This document shows, piece after piece, positions 31,721 to 42,103 of a DNA stretch of 64,000 bases (its first letter is position 1; each line of letters begins with the position of its first letter). The notes below the pieces were generated by a model, which did no database searches, was not told where the DNA came from, and was given only the letters and a program-made list of their open reading frames with translations. The stretch covers positions 3,968,001 through 4,032,000 of the forward strand of contig NZ_CP041036.1 in assembly GCF_006385555.1 (NCBI RefSeq), in the 5' to 3' direction. The stretch is from Shewanella polaris. Its GTDB lineage: Bacteria > Pseudomonadota > Gammaproteobacteria > Enterobacterales > Shewanellaceae. Made by a program: the position numbers and the translations under genes.

Positions 31721-31748
31721 AAAAAACCCAGCATACGCTGGGTTTTTT
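31721..31748 (-). terminator. Terminator of rplM-rpsI
   Basis: AAAAACCCAGC/GCTGGGTTTTT with an ATAC loop, 17 bases downstream of the rpsI stop. Confidence 0.88.
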
Positions 31749-31764
31749 GAATCCAAAAAACGAA

Positions 31765-32157
31765 TTAACGCTTAGAGAATTGTGGCTTACGACGTGCTTT
31801 ACGTAGACCAACTTTCTTACGTTCAACTTTACGTGCATCACGGGTAACAAAACCAGCGGTACGTAGAGCAGGACGTAAAGCTTCATCTAGTTGCAATAAT
31901 GCACGGGTAATACCGTGACGAATTGCACCAGCTTGGCCAGTAGTACCACCGCCCTTAACAGTTACATAGATGTCTAACTTATCAGTCATTTCAACTAATT
32001 CTAATGGTTGACGAACAACCATACGAGCAGTTTCACGACCAAAATATACATCCAAAGGACGTTGGTTTACAACGATATTGCCACTACCTGCTTTAGCGAA
32101 AACGCGAGCTGTAGATGTTTTGCGACGGCCAGTGCCGTAGTACTGAGTTGCAGACAT
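31765..32157 (-). CDS. rpsI: 30S ribosomal protein S9
   Basis: uS9 reaches the P-site tRNA with its C-terminal tail. The 130-residue sequence starts [19 protein letters not shown], contains [20 protein letters not shown] and ends in the invariant RRKPQFSKR. It is 17 bases downstream of rplM. Confidence 0.98.
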   Translation of the reverse strand: MSATQYYGTGRRKTSTARVFAKAGSGNIVVNQRPLDVYFGRETARMVVRQPLELVEMTDKLDIYVTVKGGGTTGQAGAIRHGITRALLQLDEALRPALRTAGFVTRDARKVERKKVGLRKARRKPQFSKR

Positions 32158-32174
32158 TTGCTTACTCCTCCCGT

Positions 32175-32603
32175 TTAGATATCAAGAACTTGTGGTTGTT
32201 GTGCAGCGTGGTTATGTTCTGTGCCAGCGTAAACTTTAAGTTTACGGAACATGGCACGGCCCAAAGGACCTTTTGGTAACATACCCTTAACTGCTTTCTC
32301 GATGATCATTTCAGGCTTATGAGCTTGAAGCTTCTCAAAGCTGATTTGCTTAATGCCACCAATGAAGCCTGAATGAGAGTAGTAGATCTTACCGGCTGCT
32401 TTATTACCAGTTACAGTCACTTTTTCAGCATTGATAACGATGATATAATCACCAGTGTCAACGTGTGGAGTGTATTCTGGCTTATGCTTGCCACGTAAGC
32501 GAGTTGCGATTTCAGTTGCGATACGACCTAAAGTTTTGCCTTCAGCGTCAACAACAAACCAGTCACGAGTTACAGTTTCTGGTGTAGCAGTAAAAGTCTT
32601 CAT
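32175..32603 (-). CDS. rplM: 50S ribosomal protein L13
   Basis: uL13 is an early-assembly 23S-binding protein. The 142-residue sequence contains [37 protein letters not shown] and [18 protein letters not shown]. It is the first gene of rplM-rpsI. In E. coli the operon is autoregulated by L13 through its leader. Confidence 0.98.
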   Translation of the reverse strand: MKTFTATPETVTRDWFVVDAEGKTLGRIATEIATRLRGKHKPEYTPHVDTGDYIIVINAEKVTVTGNKAAGKIYYSHSGFIGGIKQISFEKLQAHKPEMIIEKAVKGMLPKGPLGRAMFRKLKVYAGTEHNHAAQQPQVLDI

Positions 32604-32760
32604 TATTACAAAAACCCAAAGTTAATTTTCTGTCTCACATGCTGACTGCAGGTTGCAATCAACACAAAATTACCGATTCTTGCCCCTTCGAACACGAATA
32701 TTGGCTTACAACTTCCGCCCAAATTGGCGGATTAACGCGGGCAGGTCGCAGATTATACGC
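32604..32760 (-). promoter_or_regulatory. rplM promoter and leader
   Basis: On the minus strand a TATAAT hexamer (32752-32757) opens a leader of about 145 bases before rplM. The leader contains a hairpin, TCCGCC/GGCGGA around 32715-32732, consistent with a structured r-protein leader. No strong -35 hexamer is visible. Autoregulation by L13 is inferred from E. coli. Confidence 0.5.
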
Positions 32761-32848
32761 AAAGCCACAGCAAAGATCACCTGATTTTTAATAATATTTG
32801 AAATAAACTACTCTTTATCTGTTTAACAAAATCTGCCTAACTTTTTTA

Positions 32849-32883
32849 AAAAAATACAGTTAAAAAATACAGTTAAAAAATAC
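32849..32883. repeat. 13-bp A-rich tandem repeat
   Basis: AAAAAATACAGTT occurs twice in tandem (32849-32861 and 32862-32874) followed by a partial third copy. It lies between the zapE stop and the rplM promoter. No function is apparent. Confidence 0.7.
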
Positions 32884-32893
32884 CACTAACAGT

Positions 32894-34006
32894 CTATGCT
32901 AAATGCTCTAGCGCAAGATATTCTTTCGATTGCATTTCAATTAGCCTTGAACGACAGCGTCTGAATTCAAAACTTAGCAGACCATCGGTATAAATTTGTT
33001 CCAATTCCACTTGGGCTGAAATAATTAGTTTGACATTTCTTTCATAGAATTCATCGACCATGGCCAAAAAGCGCCTGGCGATATCATCACCTGTTTGCTG
33101 TGATCCCATTTGCTCTAAACCACTCACCAGTACAGTATGATAAAGACAGGCCAGCTCCATATAATCTCGTTGTGAACGAGGCCCATCACACAAGTCTCTA
33201 AAGTTTATTAGCAATATACCTTGTGATTGTTGGCGAATGGTAATTGCACGGCCATCGACCTCTATCGGCGCTACCAGCCTTTCAGATTCTGTCGCGAGTT
33301 GGTCAAAGTAATGCAATAAATTGATGTCAGCTTGTTTATCGAGTGGGTAATGATAAATTTCAGCCTGCTCTAGGGTGCGTAGGCGATAATCAATCCCTGA
33401 ATCGACATTTAAGATTTCACAATGTTGATTAATTAATGCAATTGCAGGTAAAAAACGTACTCGTTGTAAGCCATTTTTATACAATTCATCAGGAATGATG
33501 TTTGAGGTCGCGACCAGTGTCACCCCTTCTTTGAATAATGCTTGGAATAAGGTACCCAACAACATGGCATCGGTAATGTCAGAAACAAAGAACTCATCAA
33601 AGCAGATCACTTGATATTGTGATGCCATTTTTTTTGCCATCGTCAAAAGTGGATCTTGCACGCCTTTAAGCTCACCTAAGTCATGATGAATTTGATGCAT
33701 AAAACGGTGAAAGTGAGCCCGTAACTTACGATCACCAGGTAGAGCATCAAAAAAAATATCCATCAGGTAGGTTTTCCCGCGCCCGACCCCACCCCATAAA
33801 TACAAACCTTTTACAGGTTCTGATGTTGACTTCACGCCAAAGGAAGCAAACAATTTACTCATACCTGATACAGGTTTCGCGGCGATAATTAATTCATCAT
33901 AGACACGCTGTAGTGACTTAACAGCCTGTTCTTGTGCGGCATCATGTGAAAAATCATCTCGGGTAAGGTCTTGCTGATAATGCTGCCAAGGGGTTAACTG
34001 CGACAC
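32894..34006 (-). CDS. zapE: Cell-division ATPase ZapE
   Basis: ZapE (AFG1 family) is an ATPase linked to Z-ring dynamics. The start is taken as the GTG at 34006, because GAGAG lies eight bases upstream and the product begins VSQLTPWQHYQQDL, matching the family; a longer frame from ATG 34051 adds an unlikely hydrophobic extension. Walker A is GGVGRGKTYLMDIFFDAL, Walker B VICFDEFFVSDI, sensor 1 ATSNIIPDELYKNGLQR. The length of 370 residues is normal. The gene is divergent from degQ, with a MITE-like element between. Confidence 0.93.
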   Translation of the reverse strand: MSQLTPWQHYQQDLTRDDFSHDAAQEQAVKSLQRVYDELIIAAKPVSGMSKLFASFGVKSTSEPVKGLYLWGGVGRGKTYLMDIFFDALPGDRKLRAHFHRFMHQIHHDLGELKGVQDPLLTMAKKMASQYQVICFDEFFVSDITDAMLLGTLFQALFKEGVTLVATSNIIPDELYKNGLQRVRFLPAIALINQHCEILNVDSGIDYRLRTLEQAEIYHYPLDKQADINLLHYFDQLATESERLVAPIEVDGRAITIRQQSQGILLINFRDLCDGPRSQRDYMELACLYHTVLVSGLEQMGSQQTGDDIARRFLAMVDEFYERNVKLIISAQVELEQIYTDGLLSFEFRRCRSRLIEMQSKEYLALEHLA

Positions 34007-34061
34007 GATTACGACTCTCTTACATAAAATAATTGCTGTTAATAATAACATTAAATAACTA

Positions 34062-34324
34062 GGGCCTGTTGATCTTTCAAGGTTGTTTTTGCAGCGAATT
34101 ATTGGTCATTTGTACAAGGCAGAGACTTTGTGGTGTAGTTATTCTACATAAAAAGTCGATAACGCAGTAAAAATGACCAACAAACGCTGCCCGAAGGGTT
34201 CGGCTAAAAACGTTTTACTCTTTGTTGAGCGAATTTAGCTTAGATTGCTAGGCAGCAATCCGCTCGCCTCGATTAAAACGTTTTTATCTCGAACAAAATT
34301 TAACCTGCAAAGATCAACAGACCC
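34062..34324. mobile_element. MITE-like element, copy 1 (263 bp)
   Basis: Terminal inverted repeats GGGCCTGTTGATCTTT (left) and its near-complement AAAGATCAACAGACCC (right, one mismatch) bound a non-coding element. It is flanked on both sides by TA, a duplication typical of IS630/Tc1-mariner insertion. Internally, AAAACGTTTTA and TAAAACGTTTTT form a further inverted pair. A diverged second copy in opposite orientation is at 52073-52363. No transposase lies in the window, so mobilisation in trans is inferred. Confidence 0.8.
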
Positions 34325-34591
34325 TAATACGAGTAATGGCTTCAAAGGAGCAAATTAACCTTTGTTAATAAAAATGGAACTAACATAAGCCCCATTACTC
34401 TGATTGGTTAACGTTAACTTGCTTATTATTTACTTATATTTGTATCGACTTGCTTGCCAATAGAGACGACATTAAAGAACTCTCGACAGTGCATTCGTAA
34501 AATTGATTAACGATATTTAACTTTGAAATCATGCCATCAAGCCACATATTTTATGTTAACTCGCTTGAATGTATACAGGAGCTATCCATAG

Positions 34592-35941
34592 ATGAAAACC
34601 AAATTAAGCTTACTTTCTGCTGCACTATTAACGGCATCATTAGTCATGACCCCCACCATCTCGCTGGCGGCAATCCCTCAAGCAGTTGACGGTCAAGCAA
34701 TTCCGAGTTTAGCCCCCATGTTAGAACAGACAACACCAGCGGTAGTGTCTGTAGCAGTATCAGGCACTCAAGTATCAAAGCAACGAGTACCTGATGTATT
34801 TCGTTATTTCTTTGGCCCCAATGCACCGCAAGAACAAGTTCAAGAACGCCCTTTTAGAGGTTTAGGCTCAGGCGTTATTATTGATGCAGATAAAGGCTAC
34901 ATCATTACGAATAACCATGTCATTAATGGTGCCGACGATATTCAAATTGGTTTACATGACGGCCGCGAAGTAAAAGCTAAGCTGATTGGGACGGATAAAG
35001 AATCTGATATCGCATTACTGCAAATAGAAGCCAAAAATTTAGTCGCTATTAAACAAACCGATTCAGATGAAATACGTGTTGGTGATTTTGCAGTAGCCAT
35101 TGGTAACCCATTTGGACTTGGTCAAACAGTGACCTCGGGGATTGTTAGTGCATTAGGCCGCAGCGGCTTAGGCATTGAAATGCTGGAAAACTTTATCCAA
35201 ACAGATGCTGCTATAAATAGCGGCAACTCAGGTGGTGCATTAGTCAATTTAAAAGGTGAGCTAATCGGAATAAACACCGCAATTGTCGCCCCTAATGGTG
35301 GTAACGTTGGTATTGGTTTCGCTATCCCAGCCAATATGGTGCATAACCTTGTTGAGCAAATTATTGAACATGGTGAAGTGAGACGAGGAGTACTAGGAGT
35401 ATCTGGACGCGATCTTGATAATGAACTAGCCAAAGCCTTTGGTTTAGATACTCAACATGGTGGCTTTGTAAATGAAGTTATGCCGAAAAGTGCAGCCGAC
35501 AAAGCTGGACTCAAAGCAGGTGATATTATTGTCAGTCTTAACGGCCGTAATATTAAAACCTTCCAAGAATTACGTGCCAAAGTTGCCACTATGGGTGCTG
35601 GAGCAGAAGTGGAGTTTGGTATTATTCGTGACGGTGATAAAAAGACCATTAAAGCGACCTTAGGGGAAGCTGATAAAGTCGAAGCTGAAGCGGGTAGCGT
35701 GCATCCTATGTTACAAGGTGCCACATTAGAAGACAGCAAAAAAGGGATTGAGATTACTGAAATTGCTCAAGGTTCACCAGCTGCAATGAGCGGCTTAGAA
35801 AAAGGTGATTTAATTGTGGGACTAAACCGTACCAAGGTCTCGAGCCTTAAAGCATTAAAAGAATTACTGAAAGAAAATAAAAACTCAGTAGCACTTAAGA
35901 TATTGCGTGACAACAATTTGCTCTACCTTGTTTTACGCTAA
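34592..35941 (+). CDS. degQ: Periplasmic serine protease DegQ/HtrA
   Basis: A 449-residue DegP/DegQ-type quality-control protease. The signal peptide ends around PTISLAA. The catalytic triad is His in ITNNHVINGADD, Asp in DKESDIALLQIE and Ser in AINSGNSGGALVN. Two PDZ domains follow (GVLGVSGRDLDNELAKAFG and KGIEITEIAQGSPAAMSGL), and two PDZ domains with a short LA-loop region fit DegQ. It is directly upstream of degS but has its own likely terminator. Confidence 0.95.
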   Translation: MKTKLSLLSAALLTASLVMTPTISLAAIPQAVDGQAIPSLAPMLEQTTPAVVSVAVSGTQVSKQRVPDVFRYFFGPNAPQEQVQERPFRGLGSGVIIDADKGYIITNNHVINGADDIQIGLHDGREVKAKLIGTDKESDIALLQIEAKNLVAIKQTDSDEIRVGDFAVAIGNPFGLGQTVTSGIVSALGRSGLGIEMLENFIQTDAAINSGNSGGALVNLKGELIGINTAIVAPNGGNVGIGFAIPANMVHNLVEQIIEHGEVRRGVLGVSGRDLDNELAKAFGLDTQHGGFVNEVMPKSAADKAGLKAGDIIVSLNGRNIKTFQELRAKVATMGAGAEVEFGIIRDGDKKTIKATLGEADKVEAEAGSVHPMLQGATLEDSKKGIEITEIAQGSPAAMSGLEKGDLIVGLNRTKVSSLKALKELLKENKNSVALKILRDNNLLYLVLR

Positions 35942-36012
35942 TATTGTCAATCTACTAGGGTATGCATTACGATAATCATCATATTATTGAATGTGATATC
36001 AGTTATAGAATC

Positions 36013-36047
36013 AAGCATCGATCAACCTTTGGTCGGTGCTTATTTAT
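36013..36047 (+). terminator. Probable terminator of degQ
   Basis: AAGCATCGATC pairs with GGTCGGTGCTT (two G-T wobbles) and is followed by a T-rich tract, 72 bases past the degQ stop. Confidence 0.65.
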
Positions 36048-36096
36048 TTGAGCTATGTTAATATAGCGTCCATTTTTTTTAACAATTATTCAAGCC

Positions 36097-37176
36097 ATGA
36101 ACCTAAAAGACACGTCCATCTATATAATTAAAGCTGTGGTATTTGGTCTCATCATGGCTGCTGTTTTTCTCGTCATCACCACTCTGACACAAAACTCGTC
36201 GTTCAATCATAACCTAGCAAATGTGGGCAATAGTGGCTCAGAATTATCTTTTGCAAAGGCGGTTCGCCGCGCAGCCCCAGCTGTAGCAAACATTTATAGC
36301 CTTAGTATTGATCAGCGTAACCCACTTAATACCAGTTCACTCCAAGGTCTAGGCTCTGGAGTACTTATGAGTAAAGAAGGCTATGTGCTGACGAATTACC
36401 ATGTGATCAAAAAAGCCGATGAAATTGTTATTGCGCTGCAAGATGGACGTAAATTTACTGCTGAAGTCGTTGGTTCCGATCCTGAAACTGATTTAGCCGT
36501 ATTAAAAATTGAAGGTGACAATTTACCTATCGTACCCGTTAACCTAGATAAACCAGCTCAAGTAGGTGATGTCGTATTAGCAATTGGTAATCCGTATAAT
36601 ATTGGCCAAACTATTACCCAAGGAATTATCAGTGCAACAGGACGTAGCGGCTTAAGTTCAGGCTATTTAGACTTCTTACAGACAGATGCTGCCATTAATG
36701 CAGGCAATTCAGGTGGTGCATTAATCGATACCGGTGGTGAATTAATTGGTATCAACACTGCGGCATTTCAGGTAGGTGGAGATAATGGCGGTAATGGAAT
36801 TAGCTTTGCGATCCCAATAAAGCTAGCCCACAGTATTATGGATAAATTGATTAAGCATGGCCGGGTTATCCGTGGTGCGTTAGGTATTTCAGGCGAGCCA
36901 TTAAATCCTGTAATGGCGCAGATACTCAACCTTCCGGATTTGAAAGGGGTATTAGTAACAGGTATTGATCCTGACGGACCGGCTGCTCGCGCACGTTTGA
37001 TGCCTAGAGATGTTATAACTCAATATAATGATGAAGATGTTCCTGGTGTTGAAATGTTAATGGACAGAATTGCAGAAACAACACCTGGCACCAAGGTGAA
37101 TATGACCATTATACGTGAAGGTAAACAACAAATACTGCCAGTGATTATTACTGAAAAAGTCACTATGCCAGAGTAG
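36097..37176 (+). CDS. degS: Membrane-anchored site-1 protease DegS
   Basis: DegS cleaves the anti-sigma factor RseA when unfolded outer-membrane proteins bind its PDZ domain, starting the sigma-E response. The 359-residue protein has an N-terminal transmembrane anchor (about residues 10-27) instead of a cleaved signal. The triad is His in TNYHVIKKAD, Asp in DPETDLAVLKIE and Ser in INAGNSGGALID, followed by one PDZ domain (GALGISGEPLNPVMAQIL). Pairing with degQ is conserved in gammaproteobacteria. Confidence 0.96.
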   Translation: MNLKDTSIYIIKAVVFGLIMAAVFLVITTLTQNSSFNHNLANVGNSGSELSFAKAVRRAAPAVANIYSLSIDQRNPLNTSSLQGLGSGVLMSKEGYVLTNYHVIKKADEIVIALQDGRKFTAEVVGSDPETDLAVLKIEGDNLPIVPVNLDKPAQVGDVVLAIGNPYNIGQTITQGIISATGRSGLSSGYLDFLQTDAAINAGNSGGALIDTGGELIGINTAAFQVGGDNGGNGISFAIPIKLAHSIMDKLIKHGRVIRGALGISGEPLNPVMAQILNLPDLKGVLVTGIDPDGPAARARLMPRDVITQYNDEDVPGVEMLMDRIAETTPGTKVNMTIIREGKQQILPVIITEKVTMPE

Positions 37177-37194
37177 ATGCCTCCTCAAAAATAG

Positions 37195-37227
37195 CAAAAA
37201 AGCCATTCATTTGAATGGCTTTTTTTA
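37195..37227. terminator. Bidirectional terminator degS / murA
   Basis: AAAAGCCATTCA/TGAATGGCTTTT with a TT loop and A/T flanks lies between converging degS and murA. Confidence 0.9.
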
Positions 37228-37274
37228 GTCATAATCAATAGTGATGATTATTTCACTCGAACAATTTAATACAA

Positions 37275-38549
<1,275 letters not shown>

Positions 38550-38801
38550 TTACATATTGAAAAGTTTTTCACGCTTCCACTGAGTCGGCGTAAAAGTTTT
38601 AATCGTTAATGCGTGCAATTCGCCGTTGGCAATTTGTTCAGCTAAAGGGGCATAAATCGCCTGTTGCTGCTTTACGCGGCTCATGCCGTCAAAACATTCG
38701 CCAACGGCAACCACTTTATAATGGCTGCCATCTGTGGTCACATGCGCTTCAGTAAGCGATAATGCTTCTGTTAAAATTTGTTCAATAACGTTACATTCCA
38801 T
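38550..38801 (-). CDS. ibaG: BolA-family acid-stress protein IbaG
   Basis: IbaG (YrbA) is a BolA-family partner of the monothiol glutaredoxin Grx4 in [2Fe-2S] handling. The ATG at 38801 (MECNVIEQILTEALSLTEA) is the family start and gives 83 residues; the frame extends ten codons upstream without likeness. The BolA signature is GSHYKVVAVGECFDGMSRV and the C-terminal helix region HALTIKTFTPTQW. The position between mlaB and murA matches E. coli. Confidence 0.93.
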   Translation of the reverse strand: MECNVIEQILTEALSLTEAHVTTDGSHYKVVAVGECFDGMSRVKQQQAIYAPLAEQIANGELHALTIKTFTPTQWKREKLFNM

Positions 38802-38834
38802 GAAATCAATTACCTTTACTATTCGATACAAAAT

Positions 38835-39128
38835 TTAGTTAAAAAAAGCGCTTAAATCATAAAGCTCAATTATTTTTTTGAGCTGATCACTTGGGTTTAC
38901 CAATTGACGTAACACATTTGTTTCATGACCATCTGAAACATGTAGTGTGATAAACGCGACTAACAATGCAACACCTGCACTGTCAGCATATTCTAAGGAT
39001 GATAAGTCTATCACTTGAGTTGATGCAGTAAACAATTCATGACGTTTAGGCCACAATTGTTTCACCTCATCTTGCGTTAAACGGCCGCTGACGATGCAAC
39101 GTTGCTCTTGTTGATTAAAGGTAATCAC
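38835..39128 (-). CDS. mlaB: Mla system STAS-domain protein MlaB
   Basis: MlaB binds MlaF and stabilises the MlaFEDB phospholipid transporter in the cytoplasm. The 97-residue STAS protein has the core VIDLSSLEYADSAGVALLVA, with the conserved Asp-Ser pair. Its ATG overlaps the stop of mlaC by four bases (ATGA). Confidence 0.92.
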   Translation of the reverse strand: MITFNQQEQRCIVSGRLTQDEVKQLWPKRHELFTASTQVIDLSSLEYADSAGVALLVAFITLHVSDGHETNVLRQLVNPSDQLKKIIELYDLSAFFN

Positions 39129-39793
39129 GCCGCCACAGCTTCTTTTTTTGGTTCGCGATCAATTTTCTGCTGGGTTTTATCATTCAGCATGGTAATCACA
39201 GCTTCAATACCTTGTTGGCGAATTAAATTAGATATCTCAGATTGTTTAGTGGCTAATAAGCTCACACCTTCTGCGATTAAATCAAATGCTTTCCAAGAAT
39301 CGTCTTTCAAACGACGCGTTTTAAATTGAATTTTAATCGGTGGACGCCCTTGCTCAATAACCTGAACGTTAACCTCCACAATTTTTTCATTACTAAAGTC
39401 ACTTGACGGATCAAAGGCGACAGTTTGATTTGTGTATTCTGTTAATGCCTGCGCATAGGTTGCTACTAAATATCCTTCAAATGCATCAACAAAACGATTA
39501 CGCTGATCAACAGTAGTATCTTTTAAATACTGCCCCATCACTTTATAAGCGGCATATTTATAATCAACGTAAGGCATAAGCTCTTCACGAACAATGACTT
39601 TTAGGTAACCTAAATCATTATTGATTAATTCTTTATCTGTTTTAAATCGATCAAAAGTCATATTCGCGACTTGCTGGATCATGACATAAGGATCATGAGT
39701 GTTCACCTCATCATTAGCCGCTACCGCAGCTTGACTGATAACAGCACTGCCAAATAGACCTAAAGCAATAACACGACAAAAAAACGTTTTCAT
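39125..39793 (-). CDS. mlaC: Periplasmic phospholipid carrier MlaC
   Basis: MlaC shuttles phospholipid between the outer-membrane MlaA complex and the inner-membrane MlaFEDB complex. The ATG at 39793 (MKTFFCRVIALGLFGSAV) has GGAACG upstream and starts a normal signal peptide; a frame 17 codons longer is rejected. The mature protein contains VRKE-like VREELMPYVDYKYAAYKVMG and FEGYLVATYAQALTEYTNQ, the Tol_Tol_Ttg2/MlaC pattern. 222 residues. Confidence 0.94.
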   Translation of the reverse strand: MKTFFCRVIALGLFGSAVISQAAVAANDEVNTHDPYVMIQQVANMTFDRFKTDKELINNDLGYLKVIVREELMPYVDYKYAAYKVMGQYLKDTTVDQRNRFVDAFEGYLVATYAQALTEYTNQTVAFDPSSDFSNEKIVEVNVQVIEQGRPPIKIQFKTRRLKDDSWKAFDLIAEGVSLLATKQSEISNLIRQQGIEAVITMLNDKTQQKIDREPKKEAVAA

Positions 39794-39803
39794 AATAGCG
39801 TTC

Positions 39804-40277
39804 CTATTTACCTTTAGACGACATACTAAATAAAAGCTGACCAATTAAATCTTCTAAAACCAATGCTCCGTGTGTGTCTTCTACTTTATCCCCATCGGCA
39901 AGCATCGAAATGTCATCGTCCATAAACCCAGGTGTTAAGCCAATAAATTGTTCCCCAAGCAACCCAGAAGTCAAAATAGCTAAACTGCTTGTTTCGGGGA
40001 ATTGATTGTAACGTTTGTCTATTGTTAAGGTTACAATCGGCTCTAGTTTCTTACTATCAAGGGTAATATCAGTCACACGACCAATCACTACACCACCGAC
40101 TTTGACGGGTGAACGTACTTTTAAGCCGCCAATATTATTAAACTCAGCCACTAATGCATAAGTCTGGTCATTAGATTTCACTTCAATATTAGCTACGTTG
40201 AATACTAATACGCAAAATGCCAATAAACCTGACAATAAAAACACGCCCACCAATAATTCTACTTTCCGTGTCAACAT
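39804..40277 (-). CDS. mlaD: Phospholipid transporter MCE protein MlaD
   Basis: MlaD forms a hexameric MCE ring anchored in the inner membrane above MlaE. The 157-residue protein has one N-terminal span (LLVGVFLLSGLLAFCVLVF) and one MCE domain (VAEFNNIGGLKVRSPVKVGG, then LGEQFIGLTPGFMDDDIS). It lies 10 bases upstream of mlaC. Confidence 0.95.
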   Translation of the reverse strand: MLTRKVELLVGVFLLSGLLAFCVLVFNVANIEVKSNDQTYALVAEFNNIGGLKVRSPVKVGGVVIGRVTDITLDSKKLEPIVTLTIDKRYNQFPETSSLAILTSGLLGEQFIGLTPGFMDDDISMLADGDKVEDTHGALVLEDLIGQLLFSMSSKGK

Positions 40278-40318
40278 ACTCTTAAACCACTTTAGTTAAT
40301 CTAAACAATGAAAAAATC

Positions 40319-41104
40319 TTAATTTCCGAACATGATTGCCGTAAGCAAAAAGTCCAACGCTAAAACAGCTAAGCTTGCCTGCACAACCGTTGAGGTTGTC
40401 GCACGACTAATGCCTTCTGGGTTTGGTTGAACTTCATAACCTCTATACAAGGCTATCCATGTCACCACCACACCAAAAACAACACTTTTTATCAAACTGT
40501 TAACAATATCTTTTCGCCACTCAACAGATGCTTCCAGAATAGACCAAAACGCACCACTATCAATACCTTTCCATTCAACACCCACTAAGTAGCCGCCCCA
40601 AATACCCACTAAACTAAACATTATCGCCAGTAATGGCATGCTGATAACACCAGCCCAAAAACGCGGTGCAATAATTTGTCTTAACGGATCTATCGCCATC
40701 ATTTCTAGACTCGACAATTGCTCTGTTGATTTCATTAAACCAATTTCGGCCGTTAATGCAGAGCCCGCTCGACCAGCAAATAATAATGCAGCAACAACAG
40801 GACCAAGTTCACGTAATAAACTTAAGGCCACCATTGGGCCTAAACTTTCTTCAGTACCAAAATCGACTAAAATATTATATCCCTGTAGGGCTAATACCAT
40901 GCCAATAAACAAACCCGATACTAAAATGATAACCATAGAACGCACACCAAGCACATAAACCTGCTTAATAATTAATGGTGTACCTTTTTTGATGTTTGGA
41001 ACACGAACAATTGCACGCCATAACATAATGCCAGCTCGACCATAACCCGACACTAATTTCAGCACATAACTCCCAATATCGGCAACATAATCAATTACAC
41101 CCAC
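40319..41104 (-). CDS. mlaE: Phospholipid transporter permease MlaE
   Basis: MlaE is the membrane permease of the MlaFEDB complex. The GTG at 41104 ([17 protein letters not shown]) is chosen because GAGGAG lies seven bases upstream; an ATG 18 codons earlier, inside mlaF, gives an extension that is just mlaF in another frame. The product (261 residues) has the permease motifs [39 protein letters not shown] and [17 protein letters not shown]. It overlaps the mlaF end by 14 bases. Confidence 0.94.
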   Translation of the reverse strand: MGVIDYVADIGSYVLKLVSGYGRAGIMLWRAIVRVPNIKKGTPLIIKQVYVLGVRSMVIILVSGLFIGMVLALQGYNILVDFGTEESLGPMVALSLLRELGPVVAALLFAGRAGSALTAEIGLMKSTEQLSSLEMMAIDPLRQIIAPRFWAGVISMPLLAIMFSLVGIWGGYLVGVEWKGIDSGAFWSILEASVEWRKDIVNSLIKSVVFGVVVTWIALYRGYEVQPNPEGISRATTSTVVQASLAVLALDFLLTAIMFGN

Positions 41105-41915
41105 GAAGTAGCTCCTCTTGATAATCCTCAGCAGGATAATGAAATGGCACAGGGCCATCTGGTGCGCCTTGAATAAACTGGATCAGTTGTGGATTGTCAG
41201 ACTGGCGTAATTGATCTGGTGTTCCATGCGCAATGACCTGTTTATCTGCTATCACATAAACATAATCTGCAATACCCAATACTTCATCTACATCGTGAGA
41301 AACCACTACAGAAGTGAGCTTTAGCGAATCGGACAATTTACGAATGAGTTTTACCAACATTCCCATAGAAATAGGATCTTGTCCCGCAAATGGCTCATCA
41401 TACATCACCATTTCAGGCTCTAACGCAATGGCTCTTGCCAATGCAGCTCTGCGCTGCATTCCACCAGATAACTCACTCGGCATCATATACGCCGCACCTC
41501 GAAGTCCTACGGCTTGTAACTTCATCAATACAATGGTGCGGATTATCTCTTCTGGTAATCCAGAATGTTCTCTCAACGCAAATGCGACATTGTCGAATAC
41601 ATTAAGGTCGGTAAACATTGCACCACTTTGAAATAACATACTCATACGTTTACGCAATTGAAAAAGGTCTTTGCGCTTAAGCTTATGCACATCATGACCA
41701 TCAAACAATACTTGTCCACTGCTAGGCGTTAACTGTCCGCCAATCAATTTTAATAGCGTAGTTTTGCCTATACCGCTTGGCCCCATGATTGCTGTTACTT
41801 TGCCTTTAGGGATCGATAAAGAAATATCTTTAAATATCACACGGGAACCATGGCTAAAGGCCATATGGTTAACCTCTACCAAAGGTTTTTCATTTGATTT
41901 ACTCATATCAGACAT
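41091..41915 (-). CDS. mlaF: Phospholipid transporter ATPase MlaF
   Basis: MlaF powers the MlaFEDB complex that keeps phospholipids out of the outer leaflet. The 274-residue ABC ATPase has Walker [19 protein letters not shown], the Q-loop region [16 protein letters not shown], signature [15 protein letters not shown], Walker [15 protein letters not shown] and the switch histidine VVSHDVDEV. It is first in its operon and divergent from yrbG, the gene order of E. coli. Confidence 0.96.
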   Translation of the reverse strand: MSDMSKSNEKPLVEVNHMAFSHGSRVIFKDISLSIPKGKVTAIMGPSGIGKTTLLKLIGGQLTPSSGQVLFDGHDVHKLKRKDLFQLRKRMSMLFQSGAMFTDLNVFDNVAFALREHSGLPEEIIRTIVLMKLQAVGLRGAAYMMPSELSGGMQRRAALARAIALEPEMVMYDEPFAGQDPISMGMLVKLIRKLSDSLKLTSVVVSHDVDEVLGIADYVYVIADKQVIAHGTPDQLRQSDNPQLIQFIQGAPDGPVPFHYPAEDYQEELLRGCN

Positions 41916-42103
41916 TGGCGTTGAGGAGATAACAGCCTTCCTTGAATTAAGTTGAAGCGCAAATTGTACTGTAATTGTCGATTAAGCGACAACTATATCC
42001 ATGTAACGACATATCATTACAAGAACAATTACTGCTCAATGCTTTCAATTTGATAAAAATCCAGCGAAAATACTCAGCAATTAATGACCACAATCGGAAT
42101 CAC

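Noticed and set aside
40638..41955. Several plus-strand frames opposite mlaE and mlaF
   Set aside because: They are antisense shadows of genes with full catalytic motifs.
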